A stretch of 64,000 bases of DNA. It comes from Halobellus captivus (GTDB lineage: Archaea; Halobacteriota; Halobacteria; Halobacteriales; Haloferacaceae). The translations under genes and the position numbers were made by a program. Location of the stretch: positions 226,932-290,931 of the forward strand of contig NZ_VJXQ01000004.1 of the NCBI RefSeq assembly GCF_007655485.1. The letters are read 5' to 3'. The notes under the pieces were generated by a model. It had not been told where the DNA came from and made no database searches. It was given only the letters and a program-made list of their open reading frames with translations. Numbering within the stretch: position 1 is the first letter of the stretch; every line of letters starts with the position of its first letter. Of this stretch, positions 17,751 through 27,385 are shown piece after piece.

Positions 17751-18584
17751 TCACGTCGATTCACTCGGCGCATACCAGCCAGCGACGACCAGATAGTCGC
17801 GGAGGAACACCGCGAGCGACGGCGCGAGGACGACCGCGGCGAGCACGCGGAGCACTCCGGGACCCAGAAGCGGCGCGAGCGCGAGCGTGATAAATCCCAT
17901 CTGCACCCCCGCGAGCGGGCGGCGGACGAGACTGTCCGGCAGGTCGTAGACGGGTTTTCCGCGGCGGCGGCGAACTCCGCGGCCGAACCTGAACAGGTAC
18001 CGTGCGGCCGACAGCGAGAGATACCAGATCGGCAGGTGTCCCCACAGGACCGCAACCACCGGAGCGACCAGGAATCCGGTCGTATCGAACGCCATATCCA
18101 GTTTCGCGCCGAGGACGGTTCGGCGATCGAGCCGCCGGGCGAGAAACCCGTCGACAGCGTCCAGGGCGCACCCCGCACCGTAGAGAGCAGCGGGGATCCA
18201 CGCGATTTCCGGACGTGGAGCGAGCGCAGCGAATCCGGCCAGCGCGGCGAACAGGACGCCGCGGACGAGCGTCACGTGGTTCGGAACGCCGAGCGTTCGA
18301 TACGTGCCACCTGCCGGTTCCGACAGTGGGCGGTTTGCGCCGAGGTATCGGAAGCAGAACCACAGCTCGAAGGCCCCGACTGAGAGAGCGGGGAGCAGCC
18401 ATCGAATCGCGATCTCCGAGAGCGGGTCGGTTCGAAGGATTGGGGCGGGACCCGACTCCAGCGTCGACGCGTCGGCAAGGATCGCGAGCAAGGCGGCACC
18501 GCCGACGAGGAGGAGAGAAACGCTCGTCGCGACCGCGGCCCACTCCCGTCGGAGCGCCGTCGAGGCCGTCGGCTCGTCAGTCAC
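17751..18584 (-). CDS. CDP-alcohol phosphatidyltransferase family membrane protein
   Basis: 277 residues with about six membrane helices. The signature D-G-x2-A-R-x(n)-G-x3-D-x3-D is present as DAVDGFLARRLDRRTVLGAK then LDMAFD, near residues 125-150, so the active site is intact. The family transfers phosphatidyl or related groups from CDP-alcohols to make phospholipids such as archaetidyl derivatives. The start codon region overlaps the stop of the upstream fused oxidoreductase by 8 bases, so the two are co-transcribed. Confidence 0.85.
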   Translation of the reverse strand: MTDEPTASTALRREWAAVATSVSLLLVGGAALLAILADASTLESGPAPILRTDPLSEIAIRWLLPALSVGAFELWFCFRYLGANRPLSEPAGGTYRTLGVPNHVTLVRGVLFAALAGFAALAPRPEIAWIPAALYGAGCALDAVDGFLARRLDRRTVLGAKLDMAFDTTGFLVAPVVAVLWGHLPIWYLSLSAARYLFRFGRGVRRRRGKPVYDLPDSLVRRPLAGVQMGFITLALAPLLGPGVLRVLAAVVLAPSLAVFLRDYLVVAGWYAPSEST

Positions 18585-20619
18585 GGTCGAACTCCGGGTC
18601 TTCGAGCGTCGCGAGTCGCCGACGATCGTCCGGCGTCAACCGAACCCGTGCGGCCGCGAGGTTCGCAACGAGGTGTGCGGGATCGTTGCTCGCGGGGATG
18701 GGAACGACGCCGCGGTCGACGTGGAACGCGAGCGCGACTGCCGCTGGTGAAACGTCGTGGCCGTCGGCGACGGCGCACAGCGCGTCTTCGGTGAGGAGCC
18801 CGGGGGCCGACAGCGGAGAGTGCGCGAGCACTCGAACGCCGCGCGCGTGACACCACTCGACGATCTCGGCCCGCGGCAGGTACGGGTGCGACTCGATCTG
18901 GACGATCGCCGGGGGGACACGGGCCGTCTCAGCAAGTCGCTCCAGGTGGGAGAGCGACACGTTACAGGCGCCGAGCGTCCGAGCGAGCCCTCGGTCGTGG
19001 AGTTCTTCGAGGCGTCTCCACGTCTCTTCCAGCGATACGTTCGCGGTCGCCGGATCGCCGCTGTCGTCGGTCGGGAAGGTGCGCTCCTCCTGTTTCTCCA
19101 CCGGTTCGGACGCCAAGTCGCGAAGCGGTCCCTGATAGGCCCACGCGTCGGGCCAGTGAAGCAGATAGGAGTCGAAGGCGTCGACGCCGAGTTCGTCGAG
19201 GCTGCCCCGACAGGCCTCCTCGACGTGTTCGTGGTTCGTGTTCCAGACCTTGCCGATGAGAAACAGGCCCTCCCGGTCGGGCGATCCGGGCGCGTCGAGG
19301 AGGTTCCCGATTCGCGTCTCGTTGCCGTACAGTTCCGCCGAATCGAACAGCCGATACCCCGCGTCGAGCGCCGTCGCGATCGAGTCGATCCGGTCGACGT
19401 ACTCGCCGTCGCGGTACCGCGAGCAGCCGAAGCCGACGCTCGGAAGTCGAATCGCGGCGTCGCGGAGGGTTTGGGATGCAGATCGGTTGGAGATGGGATC
19501 TCCTTCCTCAGCGCCGCCCGTCGACGGGTTCGTTGACGCGTCTCGCGTCGGCGGGCGAATCGGCGGGCAGGATCGGTCACCGACGGCGAGCAATCCCGCG
19601 TCAGAGTCCTCCACGTCGACACGCGAGCCATCGGCTGCGGCCCGCTCGATGGCGTTACAGACGGCGACGACGTGCGCGGCCCGTCGAGCACCCCGGATCG
19701 GTGCGTTCCCGTCCCCGATCGCGGCCGCGAGTCGCTCGGGTCCGAATATGTACGGGCGCGTCCGTTCGGGCTGGGGGTGGGGGGCCGCCACGTAGGGCCG
19801 ACCCGCGCCGCCGACGGAGACAGTTTCCCGCTTGGCAGCGAGCGCCCCGGTGTCAGCGAGGTACAGCGATCCGTCGTCGCCGTGCAGTTCGAGGCTGTTG
19901 AACTCCCGACTCCGGTGCGGCGCGTAGAGGCTCGCCGTGAGTCGGACGACCGGACCGGCTCGGAACTCGATCATCGACTCGATGTGAGGCACTCGGCCGG
20001 GAGTGCGATCCTCGCGGTCGGGCCAGACGTCGAGCGCGTCGGCGACCCTGACCGCGTCGACCGGGCCGAACCAGGAGACGAGAAGCGAGAGGGGGTAGAC
20101 CGCGCCGTCGTAGAGCGGCCCCACGTCGAGGAACGAGTCGGGATCGTCGTGCCACTCAGTCACCCGTCCCACGTGCGCGTGCGCGTAACCGAGCCGGATC
20201 GGCCCGAAGCGGCCGTCCGTCAGGAAATCGCGCGCGTGTCGCTGGGCGTCGCAGGCGTGGTTGATCGGCGCGCAGCCGAGGGCGAGCCCCCGTCGGTCGG
20301 CTGTCGCGACGAGTTCGCGCGCCTTAGTCGCGTCGAGTGCGAGCGGCTTCTCGGTGAACACGTGGCGATCGGCGTCGAGACAGGCCGCGGTGACGTCGGC
20401 GTGGGCGGCGTGGCTCGTGAGGTTCACGAGCAGGGGAGCCGATTCGGCGGCAAGCAGGTCGTCGAGGTCCGAGTACGCCGTCGCTCCGGCGGCCGCCGCC
20501 AACTGCCCGGCCCGGTCGGCGTCGAGGTCGCAGACGGCGGTCAGCGAGAGCGACGACTCTTCGAGGCCCGACGCGTACTTGCGTGCGACAGCGCCCGCAC
20601 CGACGAACGCACACTTCAT
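18577..20619 (-). CDS. Fusion of Gfo/Idh/MocA oxidoreductase and aldo-keto reductase
   Basis: About 680 residues. Residues 1-350 are a Gfo/Idh/MocA domain: Rossmann GAGAVARKYASGL, the HVFTEKPLAL motif and the HHR-like C-terminal beta-sheet. A linker rich in Ser/Pro/Asp follows, then an aldo-keto reductase with the full D-Y-K-H tetrad (DSAELYGNE, LIGKVWN, YLLHWPDAW) and the C-terminal IPASNDPAHL NADP site. ATG 20619 places the Rossmann fold at the start; an ATG nine codons earlier is possible. Probably two successive redox steps on a sugar or polyol; substrate unknown. The fusion is continuous with no stop or frame change. Confidence 0.85.
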   Translation of the reverse strand: MKCAFVGAGAVARKYASGLEESSLSLTAVCDLDADRAGQLAAAAGATAYSDLDDLLAAESAPLLVNLTSHAAHADVTAACLDADRHVFTEKPLALDATKARELVATADRRGLALGCAPINHACDAQRHARDFLTDGRFGPIRLGYAHAHVGRVTEWHDDPDSFLDVGPLYDGAVYPLSLLVSWFGPVDAVRVADALDVWPDREDRTPGRVPHIESMIEFRAGPVVRLTASLYAPHRSREFNSLELHGDDGSLYLADTGALAAKRETVSVGGAGRPYVAAPHPQPERTRPYIFGPERLAAAIGDGNAPIRGARRAAHVVAVCNAIERAAADGSRVDVEDSDAGLLAVGDRSCPPIRPPTRDASTNPSTGGAEEGDPISNRSASQTLRDAAIRLPSVGFGCSRYRDGEYVDRIDSIATALDAGYRLFDSAELYGNETRIGNLLDAPGSPDREGLFLIGKVWNTNHEHVEEACRGSLDELGVDAFDSYLLHWPDAWAYQGPLRDLASEPVEKQEERTFPTDDSGDPATANVSLEETWRRLEELHDRGLARTLGACNVSLSHLERLAETARVPPAIVQIESHPYLPRAEIVEWCHARGVRVLAHSPLSAPGLLTEDALCAVADGHDVSPAAVALAFHVDRGVVPIPASNDPAHLVANLAAARVRLTPDDRRRLATLEDPEFDRD

Positions 20620-20725
20620 CAGCGGTCGTTCGATGGGCGGGGGCAAAAGTGCGCTGGCGGATACGCGGCGCTGTGGACGCGATGATAGCCAACGGAATCA
20701 TCACACGGCAGCGCGAACGTGCGGT

Positions 20726-21844
20726 ATGGCACGGGTGGCGGTCGTCCACAACACGCTTGATTTCCACGGCGGCGCGGACGTCGTCTGTCTCGCGGTCTGT
20801 GAAGCGCTCCAGCGCGACCACGACGTCACCCTGTACACGCTGTCGGAGACCGCCCCCCTCGACCTCGCCGAGCGGTTCGAGATCGCGCTCGATTCGAGCC
20901 GACTCACCGTCCGAAATCCGCTCGGAGGCCGGGCAGTCGCCCGGGCGCTGTCGACCGTGACACCCGTCGTCGGACCCCAGCTACCGTTCAGGAGCGTTCT
21001 CATACGCCACTTTTTCGAGCGAGACGCCAGCGAGTACGATCTCGTCGTGAGCACCGCCAACGAGTTCGACTTCTCGATTCCCGCGGTCCAGTACATCCAC
21101 TACCCGCAGTTCCGCCCCGATCGAGCCGCAGCGTCGGGTGACTCGGCGGGAGCGTTGAACCCGCTGTGGAGTCGACTGGCGGGGCCCGAACGGGGGGAGG
21201 TCGACGGCAGCACACTGCTGGCGAACTCGTCGTGGACGGCAGACGTATTCGAGCGGCTCTACGGCGTCGAACCCGCCGTTTTGCACCCGCCGGTCGAGCC
21301 AATTGAGCGGCGACTCGACTGGTCGGAGCGGGCGGACGGCGTCGTCGTCGGTCGAATCGCGCCCGATAAACGGGTGTTCGACGCGATCGAGATCGTCGAC
21401 GGAGTGCGCCGTCAGGGCCGCGATCTGCACCTGCATATCGTCGGTGCCGCTCCGCGAGCGTACCGCCGGTACGTCGCTCGCGTCGAACGCGCGGCCGCCG
21501 ACAGATCGTACGTCACCGTCGAGCGCGACGTCCCCAGAGCGCGGCTCGAAGAACTGCTCCGGACGCACAAGTACGGAATCAACTGCAAGCCGAAGGAACA
21601 CTTCGGGCTGTCCGTCGCGGAGTACGTCGCCGCGGGAATGGTCGCCTTCGCACCCGACAGCGGCGGTCAACGAGAGGTCCTGGAAGAGCGCGAGGACCGG
21701 CTGTTCGGGTCGGTCAAGGAGGCAATCGAGTTGCTCGCGGCGGCGATAGAGCGCAACGGACCACCGAATCAGTCGCCGACGCGGTTCGGCCGAGCGCGGT
21801 TCCGAGCGGATATTCGTGCGTTCGTGGATGAGACCCTACATTAA
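20726..21844 (+). CDS. Family 4-type glycosyltransferase
   Basis: 372 residues from ATG 20726 (MARVAVVHNTLDFHGGAD), where the GT-B N-terminal domain begins. The C-terminal domain has VVGRIAPDKRVFDAIE and the E-x7-E retaining-transferase motif KEHFGLSVAEYVAAG near residue 290, followed by PDSGGQREVLE. Cytoplasmic or peripheral to the membrane; it would transfer a sugar from a nucleotide donor during glycan or glycolipid synthesis. Donor and acceptor are not evident. Divergent from the fused oxidoreductase. Confidence 0.87.
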   Translation: MARVAVVHNTLDFHGGADVVCLAVCEALQRDHDVTLYTLSETAPLDLAERFEIALDSSRLTVRNPLGGRAVARALSTVTPVVGPQLPFRSVLIRHFFERDASEYDLVVSTANEFDFSIPAVQYIHYPQFRPDRAAASGDSAGALNPLWSRLAGPERGEVDGSTLLANSSWTADVFERLYGVEPAVLHPPVEPIERRLDWSERADGVVVGRIAPDKRVFDAIEIVDGVRRQGRDLHLHIVGAAPRAYRRYVARVERAAADRSYVTVERDVPRARLEELLRTHKYGINCKPKEHFGLSVAEYVAAGMVAFAPDSGGQREVLEEREDRLFGSVKEAIELLAAAIERNGPPNQSPTRFGRARFRADIRAFVDETLH

Positions 21845-21870
21845 AGGCTGATTACGTCCATTGTGAACAT

Positions 21871-22257
21871 ATGGCAACACAAACAGCCGGTGGTCTGTCT
21901 CTGCGGACGGAGTCGCTCACCGGGATTCACTGGGTCGGCATCGTGCTGGCGGCGATCAGCGGCGTCATTCACCTCGCGCTCGGCGTGAGCTTTATCGGCG
22001 ACCCGCTCGGCTGGGCGTTCATCATCGCCGGGATCGGGTTCCTGGGCGGGATTATCGGAGTGATCGTCGACTATCGGCGACGGCTGCTGTATCTGGTGGG
22101 AATTCCGTTCACCGCCGGACAGATCGTGGGATGGTACGTCGTCAACGCGCCGGACTTCTCGGCGCTGGGGATCGGAGATAAAGTCGTTCAGGTGCTCTTG
22201 ATCGCCGTGTTGATCGTCCTGTACCGCCGCGGTGACGCGACAACAGGGGCTACCTAA
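21871..22257 (+). CDS. Small four-helix haloarchaeal membrane protein
   Basis: 128 residues with four predicted membrane helices and short hydrophilic ends; the DYRRRLLYLVG loop is positively charged. It resembles the uncharacterised small membrane proteins common in Halobacteria, of unknown function. ATG 21871 follows a TATA-like TTAAAG at the end of the glycosyltransferase gene. Confidence 0.7.
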   Translation: MATQTAGGLSLRTESLTGIHWVGIVLAAISGVIHLALGVSFIGDPLGWAFIIAGIGFLGGIIGVIVDYRRRLLYLVGIPFTAGQIVGWYVVNAPDFSALGIGDKVVQVLLIAVLIVLYRRGDATTGAT

Positions 22258-22268
22258 TCCAGAAAGAA

Positions 22269-22562
22269 CTACTCGATGTGGCCTTCTTCGCGCAGCTGCT
22301 CGGCGTCCTGCTCGGAGTAACGCCACTCGATGTTGGCCTTCTCGTCCTGCCAGTCCCACGGTTCGACGAGGACCACGTCGCCCTCGTTGATCCACGTGCG
22401 GTACTTCATCCGACCCGGGATCCGTCCCATCCGATTCTTTCCGTCTGCACAGCGTACGCGAACGTGGTTGCCGCCGTTGTGTTCGACGACGACCGCGAAC
22501 AGCTCATCACCGTTGGGCATCCGTAGATTCCGTCGCCCTGATTCTTCAGTCACAACCGACAT
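22269..22562 (-). CDS. eif1A: Translation initiation factor eIF-1A
   Basis: 97 residues, the usual archaeal length. It has the OB-fold of S1 type: [43 protein letters not shown] and [11 protein letters not shown]. It binds the small ribosomal subunit A-site and helps place the initiator tRNA. ATG 22562 ([12 protein letters not shown]) gives the expected N-terminus. Confidence 0.96.
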   Translation of the reverse strand: MSVVTEESGRRNLRMPNGDELFAVVVEHNGGNHVRVRCADGKNRMGRIPGRMKYRTWINEGDVVLVEPWDWQDEKANIEWRYSEQDAEQLREEGHIE

Positions 22563-22807
22563 ATGTCGGCAGCACGGATAAATGACCGGTTCCGCGAATC
22601 GATTCACGTGGGTGGGGTTATCACGCACTGAGCGGTGAATACGCCGCGGTCGTGGTGGTCGGTGAAGAGACGATCGCCAGGTGCAGGGACGCAAAGAGGA
22701 GGATATCGGTCTCTCGCTGTACACTATCGAAAGAACTGCTGGGATCGGTCGGTTCGAGTTCGAAACCGGGTTGTCAGACCCGGAATACGCCGAAAACCGA
22801 CTTCGAC

Positions 22808-23611
22808 TCAATAGACCGCGCGCGTGCCGTCGATCGCGCGGTAGAACGCGACCGAGTACGTCGCGTAGAACGCGCCCAGAACCGCGATAGCGACGATGTA
22901 GACGACGGCCGCACCGGCCAGAATCGGCATCGAGAGTTCCGGGAGCGGCAGGGCAGTCGGTTGCGGCGACAGCAGTATCGAGGCCACGCCGCCGACACCG
23001 CCGAAGACGACACTGCCGACGAGGAGGAGTGCTGAGTAGCCAAGCACGCTGAGGGGGTTCCGACGAACGAGTCCGAGGCTTCGTTTGAACCCGTCGACGA
23101 CGTCAGTGTCGCTCAGGACGATCGCGTGCCCGTAGAACTGGATGAAAAAGGCGATCAGAAGGTACGCGAGGACGAACAGAAGTCCGATACCCACGAATAC
23201 GATGAGCCCGAGGCGGTTGGATTGACCGCCGAGCGCGAACAGTCCAGCGCCGCCAAACAGGGCGACGAAGAACGAGACGAACCCGAGGGCGAGGTTGACC
23301 GCGAAGACGGCGAGATACGCGATGAGGAGGCTGACGTAATTCGCTTTGCCGTCGGCGAGCAGGGTATCGACGCTCGTCTCCCCGTCGAGCGCCTCGTCGG
23401 CCATACCGAGGAGGCCGCCCTGGAAGAACGGCACTACGATGATCATCACGCCAGTGATCGCCAGCGAGACGAGCGCCGCGAGCAGCGGTTGCGACGATTG
23501 CAGCGCCAGTTGCGGCAGTTGAACCACACCGAAGAGACCGACGATGGCGATAAGTATCGGATTCCGGATCAGTGCACCGACGGCTGGACGGAGGGACTTC
23601 AGGGCAGCCAT
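22808..23611 (-). CDS. Multi-pass membrane protein of unknown function
   Basis: 267 residues from ATG 23611 ([18 protein letters not shown]), with about six helices. The pattern of an N-terminal amphipathic segment followed by paired helices and the loop [21 protein letters not shown] is like uncharacterised haloarchaeal membrane families (DUF7847-type). No catalytic motif is seen. Residues upstream of this Met in the same frame are Arg/Pro-rich and not membrane-like. Confidence 0.7.
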   Translation of the reverse strand: MAALKSLRPAVGALIRNPILIAIVGLFGVVQLPQLALQSSQPLLAALVSLAITGVMIIVVPFFQGGLLGMADEALDGETSVDTLLADGKANYVSLLIAYLAVFAVNLALGFVSFFVALFGGAGLFALGGQSNRLGLIVFVGIGLLFVLAYLLIAFFIQFYGHAIVLSDTDVVDGFKRSLGLVRRNPLSVLGYSALLLVGSVVFGGVGGVASILLSPQPTALPLPELSMPILAGAAVVYIVAIAVLGAFYATYSVAFYRAIDGTRAVY

Positions 23612-23913
23612 ACGCGGCGGTTCTCGATGGGGGATTGTAAACCTTCGTGGCTGGGCGGGACGGCGAATTCTGACGGAATGGGGTGCAGGCGAGACACTTC
23701 CCCCACGTTTCCACGGGCTACCGCGGAACCAGTCGGTCGAATCACTCCAGTCGCTCGATTTTCGCTGTCGCCTCAGTTGACGCGCTCTGTGAAGGAGTCG
23801 TGGACTACCGGACTGCAAACAGTTTCGTGGAACATAAAAATATCAACGTTGATATTTAGGTCAATAATGTTATATGTTCGTGCAATCAAGTGGTAATCAG
23901 AGGACGAACAACG
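23612..23913 (+). other. Intergenic region before pilin
   Basis: 302 bases between divergent genes, with no coding segment seen. It holds the 20-bp palindrome and a TATA-like TTATATG at about 23869. Confidence 0.6.
23838..23857 (+). promoter_or_regulatory. Perfect 20-bp palindrome upstream of pilin
   Basis: AAATATCAACGTTGATATTT is a perfect 20-bp inverted repeat. It ends 56 bases before the pilin ATG and just upstream of a TATA-like element, a position suited to an activator or repressor dimer. Confidence 0.6.
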
Positions 23914-24348
23914 ATGAACATCAAACAACTATTCACGGAAGAGCGTGCTGTCAGCCCGGTTATCGGCGTCATTCTAATGGTAGCGATCACGGTCATTCTC
24001 GCGGCCGTTATCGGTGCGTTCGTGCTGAATCTCGGTCAGGGGATCGGCCAGTCGGCCCCGCAGGCGACGTTCGAGATCAACTCGACGAATCTCGATTCGA
24101 ACCAGAATGCGACGATTACGCACTCAGCTGGTGATTCCATTGAGAAGACGAATCTGTACGTGAACGGAGATATCGTTCAAGATGGAGCACAAGTAGATAA
24201 CCTTTTGAACACCATCAACGGCGATACGGTAAGCTCTGGCGAGAGTTTCGAGGTGGAGACCAACGCGGATAACGGAACGATCCGCGTCACCTGGCAAGCC
24301 GAGGACGGCAGCAGTTCCTCGACGCTCCGGACGTTCGAGTACCAATAA
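23914..24348 (+). CDS. Archaeal type IV pilin
   Basis: 144 residues. The N-terminus has the class III prepilin signal: basic EERA then VSPVIGVILMVAITVILAAVIGAFVL, with likely PibD-type cleavage in the region just before AVSPVIG. The mature part is a Thr/Ser/Asn-rich beta domain with several N-x-S/T sites. Members polymerise into surface pili for adhesion or biofilm. ATG 23914 is preferred; an upstream start would add eight residues not seen in such proteins. It may be co-expressed with the LAGLIDADG-like gene 100 bases downstream. Confidence 0.9.
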   Translation: MNIKQLFTEERAVSPVIGVILMVAITVILAAVIGAFVLNLGQGIGQSAPQATFEINSTNLDSNQNATITHSAGDSIEKTNLYVNGDIVQDGAQVDNLLNTINGDTVSSGESFEVETNADNGTIRVTWQAEDGSSSSTLRTFEYQ

Positions 24349-24449
24349 CGTCCGCTCGATTCCCGGGATTAATTCCTCGTACAGTTTCTGTAGGGACAGT
24401 TTTTGCCTCCTACGAGCACTAATTCGGTAGCCCTCCGGCGGTGACGACG

Positions 24450-25322
24450 ATGATCGATGAAATAGCACTCGCCAGAACCTACAATCCCCGCAGTTACGCC
24501 GATCCGGCGGACCAACTCGACGACTACCGGCGGGTCAAACGGTACGTGAACCGCCACCCGAACGCCGGTCGGACCGCCGTCGGAACCGCGTTGGATCTGC
24601 CGCCGAGTCGAGTCCGAGGCTGGATGGACGGCGGCAAACCCGATGCCGTCAACGGGGTCGAATGCGCGCGAAAACACGGATGGCTGGATATCGCGATGGC
24701 GGATCCCCACACCGCGGCGTTCGCGGAGTGTGTCATCGGCGTGTTCGCCTGCGGGAGTATCGATCGGCGGTGGACCGTCGCGTACGCTCCGGCCGCCGAC
24801 CGAAGTCGATACCGGCTGTGGAACCGCCTGTCGGCGCTCGGCGTCGAACCCACCCGTCGGCACAGGAGCGCGCCGACCAGACCGACTGAACTGCTGCCGG
24901 GCGTCGACGGCTCGGTATTCGCCCGCTGTCTGGGCGCCGCGGGTGCACCGCGCGGGACGAAAAACGCAGCGACTACCCCGCCACTTCCCTCGTGGCTGCT
25001 CGAGACAGATCTCGAAAGCCGACGGCGGTGTGTCGAACTCTACCTGCTCGAACGCGGCACCATATACGAGGACAAAGAGACCGTTGTACTTCGGAGTCGG
25101 AACCGATCGGAAGCGTACCGCCAGTCGCTCGCGCACCTCTGTCGATCGGTCACAGACGAGGAAGTCTCCGTGGGTGCGAACGTGGTCCTTTCGGCCGCTG
25201 CCGCCCGAGAGCTACGACCCGACGCGGATGGATCCCCGTTGTTCGAGATCCTTCCGACCGAGACCGACAGTTCGCTCTCCTCCGGGGGCACCAAGCGCAG
25301 TCGCTCGGTTCGCGGGTACTAA
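24450..25322 (+). CDS. LAGLIDADG-like DNA-binding protein with altered catalytic motifs
   Basis: About 290 residues; GTG 24441 is an alternative start. The N-terminal 55 residues hold a helix-turn-helix-like RTAVGTALDLPPSRVRGWM. Then AFAECVIGVFACGSI and later LPSWLLETDLESRRRCVELYLLERGTI align with the two LAGLIDADG helices and the usual LP-x-W-hydrophobic lead-in, but the catalytic Asp positions read Cys and Arg. So it looks like a homing-endonuclease relative turned regulator. It lies next to the pilin gene, which may be its target. Identification rests on pattern recognition. Confidence 0.55.
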   Translation: MIDEIALARTYNPRSYADPADQLDDYRRVKRYVNRHPNAGRTAVGTALDLPPSRVRGWMDGGKPDAVNGVECARKHGWLDIAMADPHTAAFAECVIGVFACGSIDRRWTVAYAPAADRSRYRLWNRLSALGVEPTRRHRSAPTRPTELLPGVDGSVFARCLGAAGAPRGTKNAATTPPLPSWLLETDLESRRRCVELYLLERGTIYEDKETVVLRSRNRSEAYRQSLAHLCRSVTDEEVSVGANVVLSAAAARELRPDADGSPLFEILPTETDSSLSSGGTKRSRSVRGY

Positions 25323-25414
25323 GAGCGACATACTTCTGAGAGCAGCGTACCCGCGAAAGCGAATTCGGTTCGAGGAGAAAAACGCGTATCAGCGTGCCGC
25401 GAAGATCGCGTCTC

Positions 25415-26068
25415 CTACAGTTCCTCGTAGGGCTGGACGACGACGAATCCGTCAGTTCCCTCGAAGTTCATCTGATACCGTTCGCCGGACTCCTGGCCGA
25501 TCATATCCGAGAGATTGCGGTTCACCTGCACGTTCGGGGAGGTGCCGCTCCACGCGACCGTCGCACTGGGATCGGTCGCGACCGGAGGTTCCAACACGAG
25601 CGGGTCACCGTGGGTCGTGATGGCGACGTAGCCGGGGCCCTCGAGGAACACGTTGGTGAACCCACCGGCGAACGAGCCAGCGAGGCTGTCGATTGTGCTG
25701 ATTTCGTAGGAAACGTCGTTCTCGAAGGCCAGGACGTCCTCACCGTTGACGGTGATCGAGTCGTCCGCCGACAGTTCCAGTATCTGTACTTTCTTCTGGT
25801 GATCTGCGAGATACACGTGACCGCTCCCTTCGACCGTCATCACCGGCGTGCCTTCCCCAGTGGCCGCTTGTTTCAGAAAGCCAGTGATCCCGCCCTCCGC
25901 GGAGGCGCGTCCGGTGAACGTGAGGTCTCCGGAGTACGCGATCATCGATCCCGCCTTCGCCAGGACCGAACCCTCGACCGCGACGTCGAGCGTATAGCTG
26001 TTCTCGAGTTGGAACGATTCGTCGGAGACACGGGGAACGTGTTCGGATTTGAATTGCTCGATATTCAT
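25415..26068 (-). CDS. AIM24-family protein
   Basis: 217 residues. It has the double beta-roll pattern of AIM24/TIM-barrel-free proteins: VLAKAGSMIAYSGDLTFTGR, GEGTPVMTVEGSGHVYLAD and VFLEGPGYVAITTHG. Members are found in mitochondria and bacteria, with no settled biochemical function. The C-terminus GFVVVQPYEEL is typical. Convergent with the LAGLIDADG-like gene. Confidence 0.82.
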   Translation of the reverse strand: MNIEQFKSEHVPRVSDESFQLENSYTLDVAVEGSVLAKAGSMIAYSGDLTFTGRASAEGGITGFLKQAATGEGTPVMTVEGSGHVYLADHQKKVQILELSADDSITVNGEDVLAFENDVSYEISTIDSLAGSFAGGFTNVFLEGPGYVAITTHGDPLVLEPPVATDPSATVAWSGTSPNVQVNRNLSDMIGQESGERYQMNFEGTDGFVVVQPYEEL

Positions 26069-26509
26069 CGTTTCACGGAGCCAGGGCGACTCCAGCGGCA
26101 GAACGACCCCCGAAGCGAAGAAAGTATGGGTCGATATCGTCGGCTACCGCCGGAACCGTGCTTCTAGAATGGAACCCAGTACACGGATTCAGGACTGCCA
26201 TTCCCGGCTGAATGTGTGGAAATTCATCGACGTCAGCATATAGACAGCCCACAGGGAGACAGTAAGAAAGTCCACTTATGCCACACAGTCATTCACCGAA
26301 CTCATTAGTATTGTTCATTAGTTGTGTTCATTACATTCAATCAGGAACACCGTTAATGGATGGTATTCATTAATAGGCTTAAAGGAAAACAGTACAGAGT
26401 TGTTTCAATGAAGATCACGAATTTATGGTGTTCGATATGAAACATCATTCATCGAATTCCGGAATGCGTCTGGAGAACATTCAAGGTGAAGCCAATCGTT
26501 GGGCCGGTA
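26069..26509 (+). other. Intergenic region before parA, AT-rich with TTCATTA repeats
   Basis: About 440 bases without a convincing gene. From 26289 to 26372 the octamers GTTCATTA (26313 and 26326), ATTCATTA (26365) and CTCATTAG (26301) recur. This could be a partition centromere or regulatory region for the ParA operon. Confidence 0.5.
26301..26372 (+). repeat. TTCATTA-type short repeats upstream of parA
   Basis: Two identical GTTCATTA copies 13 bases apart, an ATTCATTA copy and a CTCATTAG variant lie in a 72-base AT-rich stretch. Confidence 0.45.
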
Positions 26510-27385
26510 ATGCTCGCATACTCGACGTACAGTGAGGCAGGTGGGGTCGGAAAAACCACCACCGCGGCGAATCTCGCGGTGGCGCACGCACGGGCCGGAC
26601 TCAAGCCCCTCGTCGTCCCGCTTGATCCGCAGGACGGGGACCTCTCACGGCTGTTCGGCGTGGACAACCGACGGACCGAATCCGTGGACAACATCGTCCG
26701 GCATATGATCCGTCGACCCAAGGGCGAGTTCGACGCGCTCGTGCGGACGGTCGAGGGCGTCGACATTATCCCGGAGCACAACATGCTCTCCGATCTCGCG
26801 GAGTACCTGCAGCGAGAGAAGGAGCAATCGGAAGCGATGGGCGAAGCCTTCGGCGTCCACGCACAACTCCTCCGCGTTCTCAGAGAAGCGGGAGTGCCGG
26901 ACAACTACGATGTGCTCATCTGTGACCCTCCAGCAACGGAAGGGCCGCACCTCTACAACGCGATCAACGCGACGCGATCGCTCGTGATTCCCGTTGAACC
27001 GAGTGCAAAGGGACAGGCGGCCGTCGAAGGGTTAGAGGAACTCGTCTCTGGCTTCGAGGAACAACTCGACGTGAAAGTCGGTGTCCTCGCCGCGATTCCG
27101 ATGGGATTCAAAAATACCCGCGATCAGCGAGAGATCCTCGACGGGATCAACTACCCGGTCCCAGAAATCATCGGCGAGCGGGCGTCGTTGATGGAGGGAT
27201 GCTGGATGCAGCAGTGCTCGGCGTTCGCGTACGTTCGCGAGCATCGAGAGCGCCGACGTGACTACGAGCTGGAGACGCTCGCGCAGTTCGACCGACTCGC
27301 AAGGCATTTAGAAAAAGAGGTGGCACTGGAGGCGCCGAATCCACCGGCGCCGGGGGACGTCGACCACGAGGTGATGACCGCATGA
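26510..27385 (+). CDS. parA: ParA-family partitioning ATPase
   Basis: 291 residues from ATG 26510 (MLAYSTYSEAGGVGKTTTA), which places the deviant Walker A motif at the N-terminus; GTG 26486 is an alternative adding eight residues. It also has VVPLDPQDGDLS and the Walker B-like YDVLICDPPATEGP near residue 145. Such ATPases pattern plasmids, chromosomes or protein cargo. It overlaps the next gene by ATGA, so the two are translated together; an AT-rich TTCATTA repeat region lies upstream and may be the DNA target. Confidence 0.88.
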   Translation: MLAYSTYSEAGGVGKTTTAANLAVAHARAGLKPLVVPLDPQDGDLSRLFGVDNRRTESVDNIVRHMIRRPKGEFDALVRTVEGVDIIPEHNMLSDLAEYLQREKEQSEAMGEAFGVHAQLLRVLREAGVPDNYDVLICDPPATEGPHLYNAINATRSLVIPVEPSAKGQAAVEGLEELVSGFEEQLDVKVGVLAAIPMGFKNTRDQREILDGINYPVPEIIGERASLMEGCWMQQCSAFAYVREHRERRRDYELETLAQFDRLARHLEKEVALEAPNPPAPGDVDHEVMTA

